From an archaeon (GTDB lineage Archaea > Thermoproteota > Nitrososphaeria > Nitrososphaerales > Gagatemarchaeaceae), in NCBI GenBank assembly GCA_021786575.1, contig JAJYMY010000002.1, positions 124,001 to 188,000 on the forward strand: a stretch of DNA of 64,000 nucleotides, written 5' to 3'. Positions 26,149 to 35,122 of the stretch are shown here, piece by piece. Positions within the stretch are counted from its first letter, which is position 1. Every line of letters starts with the position of its first letter. Both the position numbers and the translations under genes were made by a program. Under the pieces are notes generated by a model, which had not been told where the DNA came from, made no database searches, and saw only the letters and a list, made by a program, of their open reading frames with translations.

Positions 26149-26610
26149 TCAGGTCCTGGGCTCGCGCAGGTAGAGGATGACCGGCTCCCCGAGCTTCGCG
26201 AGCATCTCCCCTCTCTTCGATAGAGTATACCTTACCTTCGGAGGCCTCTTCCCACTCACCTCTCTTTGAATGAATCCAAGCTCTTCGAGATCCTTCAGCT
26301 TCTTCGATAGCACTCGAGGGCTTATCCCGCTTAGCAACCTCCTCAAATCAGCAAACCTTGCAGCCTTGAGTGAGTAAGTGCTCGTCAGTATCTCAATGGA
26401 CCACTTGCTGAACACTTTCTTAGTCACGCTCACGTTGTCCTTGACCGAGCTCGCGTCCCCTCTGTAAGTGAATGCGCCAGTAGCGCTCACTTCCCTGACG
26501 AACTCCGTCGCCGTCTCTGCGAAATCTTGGAAAAGCTTCTCGAGCGCTTCCGTGCTAATTGCCCTCTGAGGAGGGGTCGGCTTCGTGTCCTCCTCGATTT
26601 CGTGTGTCAA
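26149..26610 (-). CDS. HxlR-like winged-helix regulator
   Basis: 153 residues. KVFSKWSIEILTSTYSLKAARFADLRRLL, ISPRVLSKKLKDLEELGFIQREV and a wing with KVRYTLSKRGEML match HxlR-type domains. The first 60 residues are an extra helical region. Convergent with the VKOR gene (4-nt gap), suggesting local but not proven control of disulfide genes. Confidence 0.8.
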   Translation of the reverse strand: MTHEIEEDTKPTPPQRAISTEALEKLFQDFAETATEFVREVSATGAFTYRGDASSVKDNVSVTKKVFSKWSIEILTSTYSLKAARFADLRRLLSGISPRVLSKKLKDLEELGFIQREVSGKRPPKVRYTLSKRGEMLAKLGEPVILYLREPRT

Positions 26611-26726
26611 CCAGGGTCAGATTCCCTTTCCCTCTAATAAACGAACGGAGGGATTGAGTCACTCTCGTGATACGCGAACCATGCTCTCCGAGTCCAATTA
26701 GTGGCCTTCCACTTGTTGCTCGGGAG

Positions 26727-27491
26727 CTATCGGAGGTCGTCTAGCCTGGAAGACACGCGCATGAGGGACAGCAACTTGTCAAAGTACGATCCCAAGGCGC
26801 CCTCGAATTCCTCAGCGCCCCAGTCCACGTTTGCGGTCGCAAGGAAAGACGCGAGCCACTCAAACTCCTCTTCTGACTTTGGGCCGAGCGCCGAGAGGAA
26901 TGATCTGCTCCTGTGGTGCATCTCACTGGACTTGTCGAAAAGCCCCCGCCTCCTGAGTGAAGCTACTGCGAAGGCGTTTCTGCAAAGGAGGTCGGCGTCT
27001 GTCACTGGGTCGCCAGAAGGCCTTTCTGACACCCACTCGGCAAAAAACCTCTTCGCCATCTCCCTCTCCTTCTCTCCCATGACTGCGAAGACCACGTCAT
27101 CCACCATCACGTTTTGCAGGTGGTTGTAAGCATCGATTAGACACTCTATTTCCTTCGTCCTCAGGCCCTCCCTCTCCTTCAGCTCTTCAAGGAGCCCCTC
27201 CAGGGCGTGGCTGTCGTGAGAACTAGCGCCCTTCTCGGTGAAGTAGATGTGGGCGAGCTCGTGCAGCACCAGCCCCCCAAGCATCTCAGAGTCGAGCGCC
27301 CACTCAGAAATGAGTATCTTGTGGGTCTCGCCGTCCTTCTTCGCGTATCCCATTATGGCTAAGTTTGGCTCGACATTGAGGGTGACCTTCGACTTGACTA
27401 TGTACCCCTTCTGTCGCATCCTGTCGAGCGCCCAATCGAGCGTGCTCTGCAGCTGCCGGTCGGTGCTTGCGAGGCGCATTCGTTGGCGCAT
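26727..27491 (-). CDS. HExxH metallopeptidase-like protein
   Basis: 255 residues from the ATG at 27491 (an alternative ATG is at 27479). LVLHELAHIYF is a zinc-type HExxH; a later acidic segment (SHALEGLLEELKERE, IECLIDAYNH) could give the third ligand. The rest is helical. Not assigned to a named family. The upstream open frame to 27749 lacks coding character, and a TATA-like gtttatcc sits 16-24 bp upstream of 27491. Confidence 0.7.
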   Translation of the reverse strand: MRQRMRLASTDRQLQSTLDWALDRMRQKGYIVKSKVTLNVEPNLAIMGYAKKDGETHKILISEWALDSEMLGGLVLHELAHIYFTEKGASSHDSHALEGLLEELKEREGLRTKEIECLIDAYNHLQNVMVDDVVFAVMGEKEREMAKRFFAEWVSERPSGDPVTDADLLCRNAFAVASLRRRGLFDKSSEMHHRSRSFLSALGPKSEEEFEWLASFLATANVDWGAEEFEGALGSYFDKLLSLMRVSSRLDDLR

Positions 27492-27777
27492 TCGAGGCAC
27501 CACACGGATAAACATAGCGTGGACCTGACACCCCGAGGATGATGGACGAACAATCATTCCAACAGCCCAGCGAATAGAGCAGGCTATGGAGACCGGGGTG
27601 CTTGCGGGTGCGCTCGCGCTGGCATTGGCCATTGCCGGGAGAAGCAATCCGGGGAGATTTGCGCATGTCAGAATCATCGAGGTAACGTTGGTCAGTCGCT
27701 GGGTACCAGCGAAACCCCGCGGGCTCCAGCCTAGGGACGAGGATAACATCAGAGAGCGGCGTTCCGCCGACGAGGTC

Positions 27778-28503
27778 CTAGTGGTAGATGGAGCTGTTCT
27801 CCGACTGACTGAGCGTTACGGCGGGAACGGCCTTGGACCTTAGCTCGTCAAGGTCCACTTGGAATTCCGCCATCCTGCTGAGCACTTCGAGAATCCTTGC
27901 GACCGACTTGACATGAGGGTTCGGTTCCCCATGATCAACAGCGAGCTTGTACCCTCTTATCCCATAGTCCTTTGCCATGGCGACAACCATTGAAGCAAAG
28001 AAAGGCGCCGGCTCCTCTGACAGGATTTTCACGCCGCTATTTCGCAACTTGCCAACTCCGACCGCGTCGGTCGCAAAGCCCAAAGCCAGCGGGTCCGAGT
28101 CAGGTGGGAGGGGGTTCTCAGCCCACCGCGCACCAACCGAATACAGCTCCTTCACCCTAAAGTCGGCTGCCTTCGCTAGGATGAACTCAGCAAACTCATA
28201 CTGTTCGTCCATTGGGCTCGAGTCCCCGGCAAAGAGGAGGATGTCACGCGTCCCCCTGCTCAGGTACAGGCCGCACTCCGGAAGGGTCGCTGTCCCATCA
28301 TCCCGTAGAATCACCTCGGGGAGAAAAGCCGAAGCTCTGACGGTCGCGATTTTCTTGAACTTCATCTTACTCAGCATATAGTCAGCCAGCTCCCGAGCCT
28401 GGGAGTAGAGCCCACGGTACTGTGGTATTGAGGTCGAGACAGCGACAATCAAGGCCGGGCGCTTCAATGCGATGTGGTCCGACCCCTGATAATCTATCCA
28501 CAT
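27778..28503 (-). CDS. PAC2-family protein
   Basis: 241 residues resembling proteasome-assembly-chaperone-like PAC2 proteins of archaea: ALIVAVSTSIPQYRGLYSQARELADYML, DILLFAGDSSPMDEQYEFAEFIL and VKELYSVGARWAEN. ATG at 28503 is supported by a ttaaatag TATA about 30 bp upstream. The frame continues much further (to 29493), but only as an antisense shadow of topoisomerase IB. Confidence 0.82.
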   Translation of the reverse strand: MWIDYQGSDHIALKRPALIVAVSTSIPQYRGLYSQARELADYMLSKMKFKKIATVRASAFLPEVILRDDGTATLPECGLYLSRGTRDILLFAGDSSPMDEQYEFAEFILAKAADFRVKELYSVGARWAENPLPPDSDPLALGFATDAVGVGKLRNSGVKILSEEPAPFFASMVVAMAKDYGIRGYKLAVDHGEPNPHVKSVARILEVLSRMAEFQVDLDELRSKAVPAVTLSQSENSSIYH

Positions 28504-28611
28504 GTTCGAGAGCCTACAGACCCATGGCTTCCTATTTAACCCTCGTAGCAGTATCGGCAGAAAGTTGGTATTGATTTTAATATATGATGGGGGGAAACCG
28601 GACAACCGTTC

Positions 28612-30189
28612 ATGAGCGCCTACTGGAAGACGCTTTCTCACAGCGGGGTCAATTTTCCAGACCCTTACGTCCCCGAGAGTCTGACTATCTCGGTCGAGGG
28701 GAGAGAGGTGACCCTTTCGCCTCTGGCCGAAGAGATGGCGTACAACTTCGCGAAGAAGAAGGGGACGCCATACGCCGAGGATCCGGTCTTCCAGTCCAAT
28801 TTCATGTCTGACTTCGTGAAAGAGCTCCCTGAGTGGTGCAGAGGGATAGGCCTCGAAGCGGTTGACTTCTCGAAGTTCCATCGGAAGGTCGACATGGAAA
28901 GGGCGGCCAAGGAGAGGATGTCCAAAGAGGAGAAGAAGGCACTGGCGGCGTCGAGGAAGGAGCGCAGGGAAGCCCTGAAGGCGAAATACGGTAAGGCAAT
29001 CCTTGACGGGAAAGAGGTCGACATTGCGAACTGGATGGTCGAGCCACCAGGGCTCTTCATGGGGAGGGGAGCGCACCCCCTGCGTGGTAGGTGGAAGGCC
29101 AGAGTGCAACCTCAGGATGTCATCCTCAACCTCGGGGAGGATTCCCCAGTCCCACCGGGGCCGTGGAAGGACGTGGTTCGCGACCACAACTCTATGTGGA
29201 TGGCGAAGTGGATCGACAAGCTCACTGGCAAGGAGAAGTACGTGTGGTTGCACGAAAGCTCTCCGCTGCAGCAGTCGAGGAGCAAGGCGAAGTATGACAA
29301 CGCCAGGAAGGTGGGTGTCCACCTCGAGAAGGTCCAGACCCGGATAAAGAGGGACCTGGACTCGAAGGTCGAGAGGACAAGGCAGGTCGCAACGGTCTGC
29401 TATCTGATTGACACGTTGGGTATGAGGGTGGGGGACGAGAAGGACGTAGACGAAGCCGATACCGTAGGTGCCAGCACCCTGCGAGTGGAGCACGTGAACG
29501 TGAAAGGGAACATGGCGGAGTTCAAATTTCTCGGGAAAGACTCGGTAACATGGAACAAGTCCGAAGAGTTCCCCCCATCAGTGGTGAGAAACCTCAACGA
29601 GTTCATGGCCGGGAAGAGCCCTGGAGACATGATATTTCACGATGTGACATCAAGCATGGTCAACCAGTTCCTATCCTCAACGGTCCCTGGACTCACGGCG
29701 AAAGTGTTCAGGACTTACCACGCCACTGCGAGAGCGAAAGAGTATCTGGAATCTGAAGACATGCGGGGGGCTGACGATCTCGACAAGCTCTATCATGCGA
29801 AGGAGGCGAACCTCCAGGCGGCAATCTTCTGCAATCACCAGAGGACCCCTCCGAAGACTTGGGACGACGCGCACAGGAAGAAGCAACAGAAGCTCGAGGA
29901 AGCCATCGCCAGAAACGACTCCAAGCGTATCCCCAAGCTGAAGAGGGAACTCGAGTTCTATGAGAAGACCAAAAATTACAACTTAAACACCTCGATGAAG
30001 AACTACATCGACCCACGAGTCTACAAAGCCTGGTGCGATTACGTAGGCCTTGACTGGGCGAGGGTTTACAGCAAGTCTCTCCAAAAGAAGTTCGCCTGGG
30101 TCCACCAGTCCTCCGCGAAGTGGAGCCCTGACGGTGCGGAAGAAAAGCCGCTACCCCAGTCGCCGGCTCCGCGAGAGCACTCTCCATAG
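28612..30189 (+). CDS. top1B: Eukaryote-type DNA topoisomerase IB
   Basis: 525 residues. Relaxes supercoils through a 3'-phosphotyrosine intermediate. All five catalytic residues can be placed: Arg272 (MRVGDEKD), Lys309 (FLGKDS), Arg367 (KVFRTYHA), His409 (FCNHQR) and the nucleophile Tyr465 (KNYIDPR). The N-terminal core region aligns through residue 20-200, and a linker coiled coil (KKQQKLEEAIARNDSKR...) precedes the C-terminal domain. This enzyme is a hallmark of Thaumarchaeota. TATA-like ttaatatatg about 35 bp upstream of the ATG. 3' end overlaps the convergent AIR-synthase-like gene by 39 nt. Confidence 0.96.
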   Translation: MSAYWKTLSHSGVNFPDPYVPESLTISVEGREVTLSPLAEEMAYNFAKKKGTPYAEDPVFQSNFMSDFVKELPEWCRGIGLEAVDFSKFHRKVDMERAAKERMSKEEKKALAASRKERREALKAKYGKAILDGKEVDIANWMVEPPGLFMGRGAHPLRGRWKARVQPQDVILNLGEDSPVPPGPWKDVVRDHNSMWMAKWIDKLTGKEKYVWLHESSPLQQSRSKAKYDNARKVGVHLEKVQTRIKRDLDSKVERTRQVATVCYLIDTLGMRVGDEKDVDEADTVGASTLRVEHVNVKGNMAEFKFLGKDSVTWNKSEEFPPSVVRNLNEFMAGKSPGDMIFHDVTSSMVNQFLSSTVPGLTAKVFRTYHATARAKEYLESEDMRGADDLDKLYHAKEANLQAAIFCNHQRTPPKTWDDAHRKKQQKLEEAIARNDSKRIPKLKRELEFYEKTKNYNLNTSMKNYIDPRVYKAWCDYVGLDWARVYSKSLQKKFAWVHQSSAKWSPDGAEEKPLPQSPAPREHSP

Positions 30190-31152
30190 CTCGTCCTGAG
30201 GGGCTTCTTGCAGCGCCCGCGCTGTCCCGTCCTTTCCGACTACATGCCTCCCGCCCTTCAAGAATGACCCGACCCTGGTTACTTTACACACCCCCCGGAG
30301 CGCCTCTTCCACCTGGGCCTCCTCCCCTGGCGCCACCGCCAACAGCAGCGAGCCCGAGCCGATGAGCTTGAGAGGATCTATGGACAACGAGTCGCATATC
30401 TGCTTGGTCTCGGGGGCCACAGGGACTGCAGCCTCTTCAAGCACGAATCCGAGGCCAGAGGCCAATGACATCTCGAACGTAGCACCCATGACACCTCCCT
30501 CTGTGCAGTCGTGCATCGCGTGGACCACCCCGGTGCCAAAGGAAGTCACGGCCTCTTCCCTTATGTCCAACTTCTCGATGAATTTCCTCGCCCTCTTCAG
30601 AGTTGACGCGGGGACTTCGGGGAATTTGTGCTCTCGGGCCAGCTCCGCTGTCCCCTCCAGCCCGGCGGTCTTTGTCATCATAATCGTGTCTCCTTCCCTG
30701 GCGTCTCCCGATGTGACAAACCTGTCCACCAGGCTGAACATGGTCACCATCAAAATCGGGTGGTCTATCCCTGGCGTAACCTCGGTGTGCCCACCCAGTA
30801 TGGTGACGCCGATCTTCATCGCGGCTTCATGAATCTGCCGGGCAACTTTGGCGAGTTCTGAATCTGAAGAGCCTCTCGGGAGCAGGATGACTACCTCCGC
30901 GAACTGCGGCATGTTGCCACTGGTGGCTACGTCGTTGGCGCTCACCATTACAGCGTAAGTGCCTACGTCCTCATAGGCTCCCGTTATTGGATCCGCCGAC
31001 GTGATTAGGAACTTCCTTCCGACCTTGACCGCGGCGAAGTCGAGCCCCGCGCGGGCGGGGGCGACCACCTTGTCTGACTCCGCCCCGGTCAGCTTAAGCA
31101 CCGTGTCGTTCAGGATGTTGATAGGGATCTTCCCCAAGTCGAGCCTCCTCAC
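30151..31152 (-). CDS. AIR synthase-related (HypE/PurM-fold) protein
   Basis: 333 residues. KVGRKFLITSADPITGA, YAVMVSANDVATSGNMPQF, GHTEVTPGIDHPILMVTMF and MHDCTEGGVMGATFEMS follow the PurM-like ATP-binding fold as in HypE and archaeal HypE-like proteins. No hydrogenase genes are near, and the HypE C-terminal PRIC-type Cys is not visible, so this is probably not hydrogenase maturation. Exact substrate unknown. Confidence 0.83.
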   Translation of the reverse strand: MRRLDLGKIPINILNDTVLKLTGAESDKVVAPARAGLDFAAVKVGRKFLITSADPITGAYEDVGTYAVMVSANDVATSGNMPQFAEVVILLPRGSSDSELAKVARQIHEAAMKIGVTILGGHTEVTPGIDHPILMVTMFSLVDRFVTSGDAREGDTIMMTKTAGLEGTAELAREHKFPEVPASTLKRARKFIEKLDIREEAVTSFGTGVVHAMHDCTEGGVMGATFEMSLASGLGFVLEEAAVPVAPETKQICDSLSIDPLKLIGSGSLLLAVAPGEEAQVEEALRGVCKVTRVGSFLKGGRHVVGKDGTARALQEAPQDELWRVLSRSRRLG

Positions 31153-31364
31153 GTCATGGGGGGACGTGGCCTGACCAATTTCCTTTCCGGTGGCTCAGGC
31201 CCGCCACGTCACTGAAGGCAGCGGTCAGAACCAAAGGCCAAGTCGAGCCCCCGAACTGCTGCAACCAACTCCTCCTCCACGAATCAATCGGCCAAGGTTG
31301 AGTTCCACAGCCTTGTTGTTCCTGCATGCCTTTAGGCGCTTCTCGGTAATCTATAGATCTCCCT

Positions 31365-32072
31365 TCAAAGTGCGGAAAGGAGCGTCCCCACCACATATAG
31401 CAGGAGACCTGCTATCGCTCCCACGGTCGCCGACTCGAGGCCAGACTTCAGTCTAAAATTCTGTGGTATGAAGACCCTTGACCCCAGCGCAAACAGTGCG
31501 AGGAGGGAGAGCGACACAGATGCTCCGAGCGCGGCCTCCCTCGGGAGCGAGATAAGATATGGGGAAACCGAAAGGAGGGAGAGCAGGAAGAATGCCACGC
31601 CGGCAGCAATCGCGTGGCCATATGGGTCTACGTTGACCCCTTCTGCGTCCACTCGCAGTTCCCTCCGGAGCATCTCTCTGAGCCAAAGCTCCTTGTCCTC
31701 TGTCAGCCTCCCCATTATCACATCGACCTCCGGTTCCTTGTAGCCGTCTTTCTTGAGTAAGTCCTCCATCTCATGTTTCTCCTCATCCGGCTCTGTCTCG
31801 ATCTCCATCTTCTCCCTTGCCATATCGACCTTAAGCGAGTCGACCTCCGACCTCCTTGCGAGATAGCTACTGAAGAACATCGAAATTGCGCCCGCGGCGG
31901 CGAACGCGAACCCCGCGACTGCGATGATCGCAAACGCCACGCCTGCCCCATTGAGGGCCGAGGTTATCGCCACGCCCTCTATCGCACCGTCGCTCCCTCC
32001 GAGTACAATCCTGTCTAGTATATTTCGGGCAGGGATGTGCGGGTGCTTCTCGGCCGGGGTTGTAGAAGTCAG
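31365..32072 (-). CDS. VIT/CCC1-like transporter, start codon uncertain
   Basis: About 235 residues. The N-terminal helix region ILDRIVLGGSDGAIEG continuing into VAITSALNG is the family signature and lies upstream of the first usual start (31973, which would cut it). Between an in-frame TAG and that signature there is no ATG, GTG or TTG; CTG codons at 32084 and 32072 and an ATC at 32036 are candidates. A TATA-like taaataag lies near 32105. Two N-terminal and three C-terminal hydrophobic helices surround a charged cytosolic domain (EPDEEKHEMEDLLKK). Likely Fe/Mn transport. Confidence 0.8.
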   Translation of the reverse strand: MTSTTPAEKHPHIPARNILDRIVLGGSDGAIEGVAITSALNGAGVAFAIIAVAGFAFAAAGAISMFFSSYLARRSEVDSLKVDMAREKMEIETEPDEEKHEMEDLLKKDGYKEPEVDVIMGRLTEDKELWLREMLRRELRVDAEGVNVDPYGHAIAAGVAFFLLSLLSVSPYLISLPREAALGASVSLSLLALFALGSRVFIPQNFRLKSGLESATVGAIAGLLLYVVGTLLSAL

Positions 32073-32200
32073 CTCTTTTCGCAGCTATTCATCGACGGTT
32101 CTTATTTAGAAGTTGACGTCATCTCCTAGGGGGAGCGTGCTATGATTAATAATTGGATTTTGCCTGATACGCCAGGCTGCCCGTCATGCATAGGCTCATT

Positions 32201-32208
32201 CTTAAAAG
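32201..32208 (+). promoter_or_regulatory. TATA box of the 40-residue protein gene
   Basis: cttaaaag lies 25-32 bp before the ATG at 32233, the usual leaderless spacing here. Confidence 0.5.
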
Positions 32209-32232
32209 CCTGGATAGGCCACGGTTGCCGAC

Positions 32233-32355
32233 ATGACTCTGGACGAGAAAATCCGCTACGGGATGCTCGCCCTCACTGGCGCAAGCATTGTCTTTGCGTC
32301 GTTGGGCCTGAAGGTCGGGCCGCTCGAGATAATCGGCGGCTTCGGTGTCAGCTAG
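32233..32355 (+). CDS. 40-residue small membrane protein
   Basis: ATG frame encoding MTLDEKIRYGMLALTGASIV and continuing to a GGFGVS C-terminus, with one hydrophobic segment (residues 9-36). A well-placed TATA box upstream and the terminator hairpin over its stop codon support expression. Too short to assign to a family. It is convergent with the tandem-Lrp gene. Confidence 0.65.
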   Translation: MTLDEKIRYGMLALTGASIVFASLGLKVGPLEIIGGFGVS

Positions 32356-32372
32356 GTCTCCTAGCTGACACC
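32344..32372. terminator. Perfect inverted repeat shared by two convergent genes
   Basis: A 13-bp perfect stem with a 3-nt loop (centre at 32358), followed on the plus strand by cgttttta. It covers the stop codons of both the 40-residue protein and the convergent regulator. Because it is palindromic, both proteins end in the same Gly-Val-Ser. Likely a bidirectional terminator or RNA stabiliser. Confidence 0.7.
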
Positions 32373-33617
32373 CGTTTTTATCTGGACCATCAAACCTTCG
32401 AACTTGGACAGCAGGTTCTCCGCATCGAGCATCCATCGTTTTGTAATCGGGTCGAACAACTGGTAGGCTATCGTGAAGCGGGCCGCTTCCGACTGGTCTA
32501 TGGGGTAGATGCTCGTCCTTTCCCTGACCCCATGACTGACGCCGCCGATGTACTGTAGCGCCTCGATTACGTTATCCACAGGGAAGGCGAACTCCGCGAA
32601 GTAGTTGCCGCCTCCAGCTTCTCCCCAGAGGAATGGTAGCCGGTCGATTCCACGTCTGAGTGACATCGACTCTAGCCCGCTCACGTCCCTTGCGAACAGG
32701 TCCACGGCGAAATACCTGTGTTTGCGGTGCAACGCCTTCTCAAGTTTGTAGTCGTACCTCGTTCCCATCCAATTGACAGTGTATCCTGAAATCAGCCTCC
32801 GAGCGTTGACGTGCGTTGAATAGTGCCACGCAAGCTTCTTGTAATTGACCTTCAATTTGTCCGCCATCTCCCTGAGTGACTTGTTCGCGTCCACCTGGAG
32901 CTCTTTCACAATCAGCAGGTCGACATAGTCGAACTTGGTCTTCTCCGATGGGACTCCGGCGGCAGATTGGAAGTCGTCTGGGCCCCTCCCTTGCCAGTCG
33001 AAGTCCCACCTCCCGCTATCAAAGTCGTAATACTCAGGCTTCATGGGGACCGTGCGGAACCAATCGAAATCGAGAATTTCAAGGCGGGAGAACATCCCTG
33101 TTTCCTCCAGTTGTCCGAGTAGGGTGTGCATGGCAGAAACATGCTCAATGGGGACGCTGAAGTTGACCACGTGCTCCCCGCTCACCAGAGTCTTCGCGAA
33201 CCCGACGACATAGCAAAGCTCATGCATGGCCGCGAAGACTGCCTGGGCATAGTTTCTATACGGCTCCGCTACATCGACTACAGCCATCATCCTCTTCAAT
33301 CCGAGCTTCTCATGATCTACCGCCCCTTGGATTGCTATCCCGCGGTTGACGACCTTCTCCTTGTATCGATAGCGCACAGACTCCTTGAACTGCCCCAGCC
33401 TCCTAGATATCTCCGGGACATCGGGGCCCAGTTGCGACAGTAGCTTTACGAGTTGCACCGTCCGGTGATTGGTATTGTCGACTTCCTGTCTCCCTGTAGC
33501 CATATCCTCTACCAGAGTACCGTGGCGCTTCACAGTTCGTCCGAATTTAAGGGGTGTAGATTCCAAATCCATAGGCTTGATATCTCGCTTCTGTTCTTCC
33601 CTGCTTGCTCTCCGCAT
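32361..33617 (-). CDS. Duplicated Lrp/AsnC-like regulator
   Basis: 418 residues with two helix-turn-helix segments: NHRTVQLVKLLSQLGPDVPE plus RRLGQFKESVRYRY near the N-terminus, and FDYVDLLIVKELQVDANKSL plus ADKLKVNYKKLAWHY near residue 235. Each is followed by an RAM-like ligand domain (MAVVDVAEP, FAVDLFARDV). Internal duplication in one chain is unusual, since most Lrp proteins are single-repeat multimers. Target unknown. The first 40 residues may be too long; an internal start near residue 16 or 39 is possible. Confidence 0.78.
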   Translation of the reverse strand: MRRASREEQKRDIKPMDLESTPLKFGRTVKRHGTLVEDMATGRQEVDNTNHRTVQLVKLLSQLGPDVPEISRRLGQFKESVRYRYKEKVVNRGIAIQGAVDHEKLGLKRMMAVVDVAEPYRNYAQAVFAAMHELCYVVGFAKTLVSGEHVVNFSVPIEHVSAMHTLLGQLEETGMFSRLEILDFDWFRTVPMKPEYYDFDSGRWDFDWQGRGPDDFQSAAGVPSEKTKFDYVDLLIVKELQVDANKSLREMADKLKVNYKKLAWHYSTHVNARRLISGYTVNWMGTRYDYKLEKALHRKHRYFAVDLFARDVSGLESMSLRRGIDRLPFLWGEAGGGNYFAEFAFPVDNVIEALQYIGGVSHGVRERTSIYPIDQSEAARFTIAYQLFDPITKRWMLDAENLLSKFEGLMVQIKTGVS

Positions 33618-33679
33618 CCGTCCGGGCCCCGATGGTAGCCTTTATTAAGAATATACATGGGGGGTTAAGTTAATCTCCC

Positions 33680-34513
33680 ATGCATTATCCAAAGGATGTA
33701 GAAATTTGGGAGCACGCTCCCGGCCGCAGGCTGGCCGAAGTAGTTGTGAGGGTCAAGAACGAGAAGGGTGCCTTAGCCAGATGCAGCCAGGCTGTAAGCG
33801 ACTGTAACGTGAACGTCCTCACCGGGTTCTTCACGGCCCCTGGCCGTTCACGCACGGCCACCCTAAGTTTCTTCGCCGACATAACGGACGCCGAAGGAGG
33901 GCTTCCCGGCCTGAAGCGGACGCTGCAGTCAATCGATCAGATTCAATCTGTTGAGGCCATCACAGCCGAAGGTGGTTTCATGGTCGACAAACAGCACTTC
34001 CCCTTGCAATGGGCGGGCCGCAAGGCGATCTTGATGAGGGCGGACGCGCTCAACGAGATGCTGAACAGGCTTTGGGCTGTCTTCGGGACGGGGGCCGCGA
34101 CCATAATCGACCAGATGGCTGAGGCCATGGGGCGGCACTCTGCCAAGGAAATCGTGGAAGACTTCGGGGCGAAGTTCGCCGTCGACCAGCTCAACGAGCT
34201 TATCGGGACCTACTCTGCCCTGGGATACACTGACGTATCGATTGAGCGAGGTAAGACCTCTGACTTCCCCATTGTGGTAAACGCAAGGGCACTATTCGAG
34301 TGCGAATCGAACGCGAAGCAGAACCTCCACAGGAGAAGCACTTTCTTCAGGGCTCACCTCCGAGGGTTCATGTCAGGGACGTTCGGTAAGACCTTCGATG
34401 TGAAGGAAGTCCAGTGCCTGACTGACGGGGACGATGTCTGCTCGTTCAGCGTGGCCCTCACCGAAGCAGTCGCCCCAAGACTTCCAGCGCGGCTCTCAGA
34501 GCGGGTTGCCTGA
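33680..34513 (+). CDS. ACT domain plus V4R domain protein
   Basis: 277 residues. The N-terminal 100 are ACT-like (LAEVVVRVKNEKGALARCSQAV, VNVLTGFFTAP), a small-molecule-binding fold. The C-terminal 130 are a V4R (4-vinyl reductase-like) domain with FECESNAKQ, FFRAHLRGFMSGTFGK and VQCLTDGDDVCSF, a hydrophobic-ligand or metal-binding sensor. ATG start with TATA-like tttattaaga about 30 bp upstream. Probably a regulatory sensor. Confidence 0.8.
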   Translation: MHYPKDVEIWEHAPGRRLAEVVVRVKNEKGALARCSQAVSDCNVNVLTGFFTAPGRSRTATLSFFADITDAEGGLPGLKRTLQSIDQIQSVEAITAEGGFMVDKQHFPLQWAGRKAILMRADALNEMLNRLWAVFGTGAATIIDQMAEAMGRHSAKEIVEDFGAKFAVDQLNELIGTYSALGYTDVSIERGKTSDFPIVVNARALFECESNAKQNLHRRSTFFRAHLRGFMSGTFGKTFDVKEVQCLTDGDDVCSFSVALTEAVAPRLPARLSERVA

Positions 34514-34558
34514 ATACGCATCAAACTTTAAACTGCCTGTGGAGGGCGCCCGATTCCG

Positions 34559-35122
34559 TTGTCTCTGAAAGACAGACGGCAAGAGTATGAGTGGCCACCC
34601 ACACAGATTGAGCGGATAAGCCTCGTCACTGACAAGAAGAGCTATGCTTCGGATGACACCGTGAAGGTCAACGTCGCTTACAGGATAGTTGGGGGGCTCA
34701 GGGAGGCCTTCCACCCCGACGTCTGGACGGTAGCCTGGGAGGACTTCGACAAGAGGCTGCCCCTCACGCTTAGCCTCACCCTGAACGCAAATGGGGGGAT
34801 TCGTCCCTTGAAGCTCGAGGAAGTCAAGAAGGAGGTCAGAAGGGCGAGCTTCTACTGGAGCCGAGACCCGGACCTGCCATACCGAATCTGGGTGATGATC
34901 ATGCCTGAAGACGGCGGGCCCCCTAAGATACCCAGGAACGTGGAAGACGCGAAGTCTAAGATGCTCGACGTGGAGAAAGAGTTCGCGTTTCCTGCTTCCT
35001 CACTCAGCCCTGGGCGCCATGAGCTTTTCGCCGGGGCGAAGGCGCGATGGACGCGGAGAAGTTTCATTGAGAAGGGGGAGGTTGAATCTAAGTCGAAACC
35101 GGTGATGATACACATTGAGTGA
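34559..35122 (+). CDS. Protein of unknown function, beta-rich
   Basis: 187 residues, not recognised. ERISLVTDKKSYASDDTVKVNV resembles the first strands of an immunoglobulin-like or macroglobulin-type domain, and the middle is mixed helix/strand. No signal peptide. TTG at 34559. Its TGA overlaps the TTG start of the OsmC gene, suggesting coupled translation. Confidence 0.7.
   Translation: MSLKDRRQEYEWPPTQIERISLVTDKKSYASDDTVKVNVAYRIVGGLREAFHPDVWTVAWEDFDKRLPLTLSLTLNANGGIRPLKLEEVKKEVRRASFYWSRDPDLPYRIWVMIMPEDGGPPKIPRNVEDAKSKMLDVEKEFAFPASSLSPGRHELFAGAKARWTRRSFIEKGEVESKSKPVMIHIE

Noticed and set aside
28504-29493. Long minus-strand frame extending the PAC2 protein
   Set aside because: It is antisense to topoisomerase IB, its sequence has no family similarity, and a TATA box supports the start at 28503.
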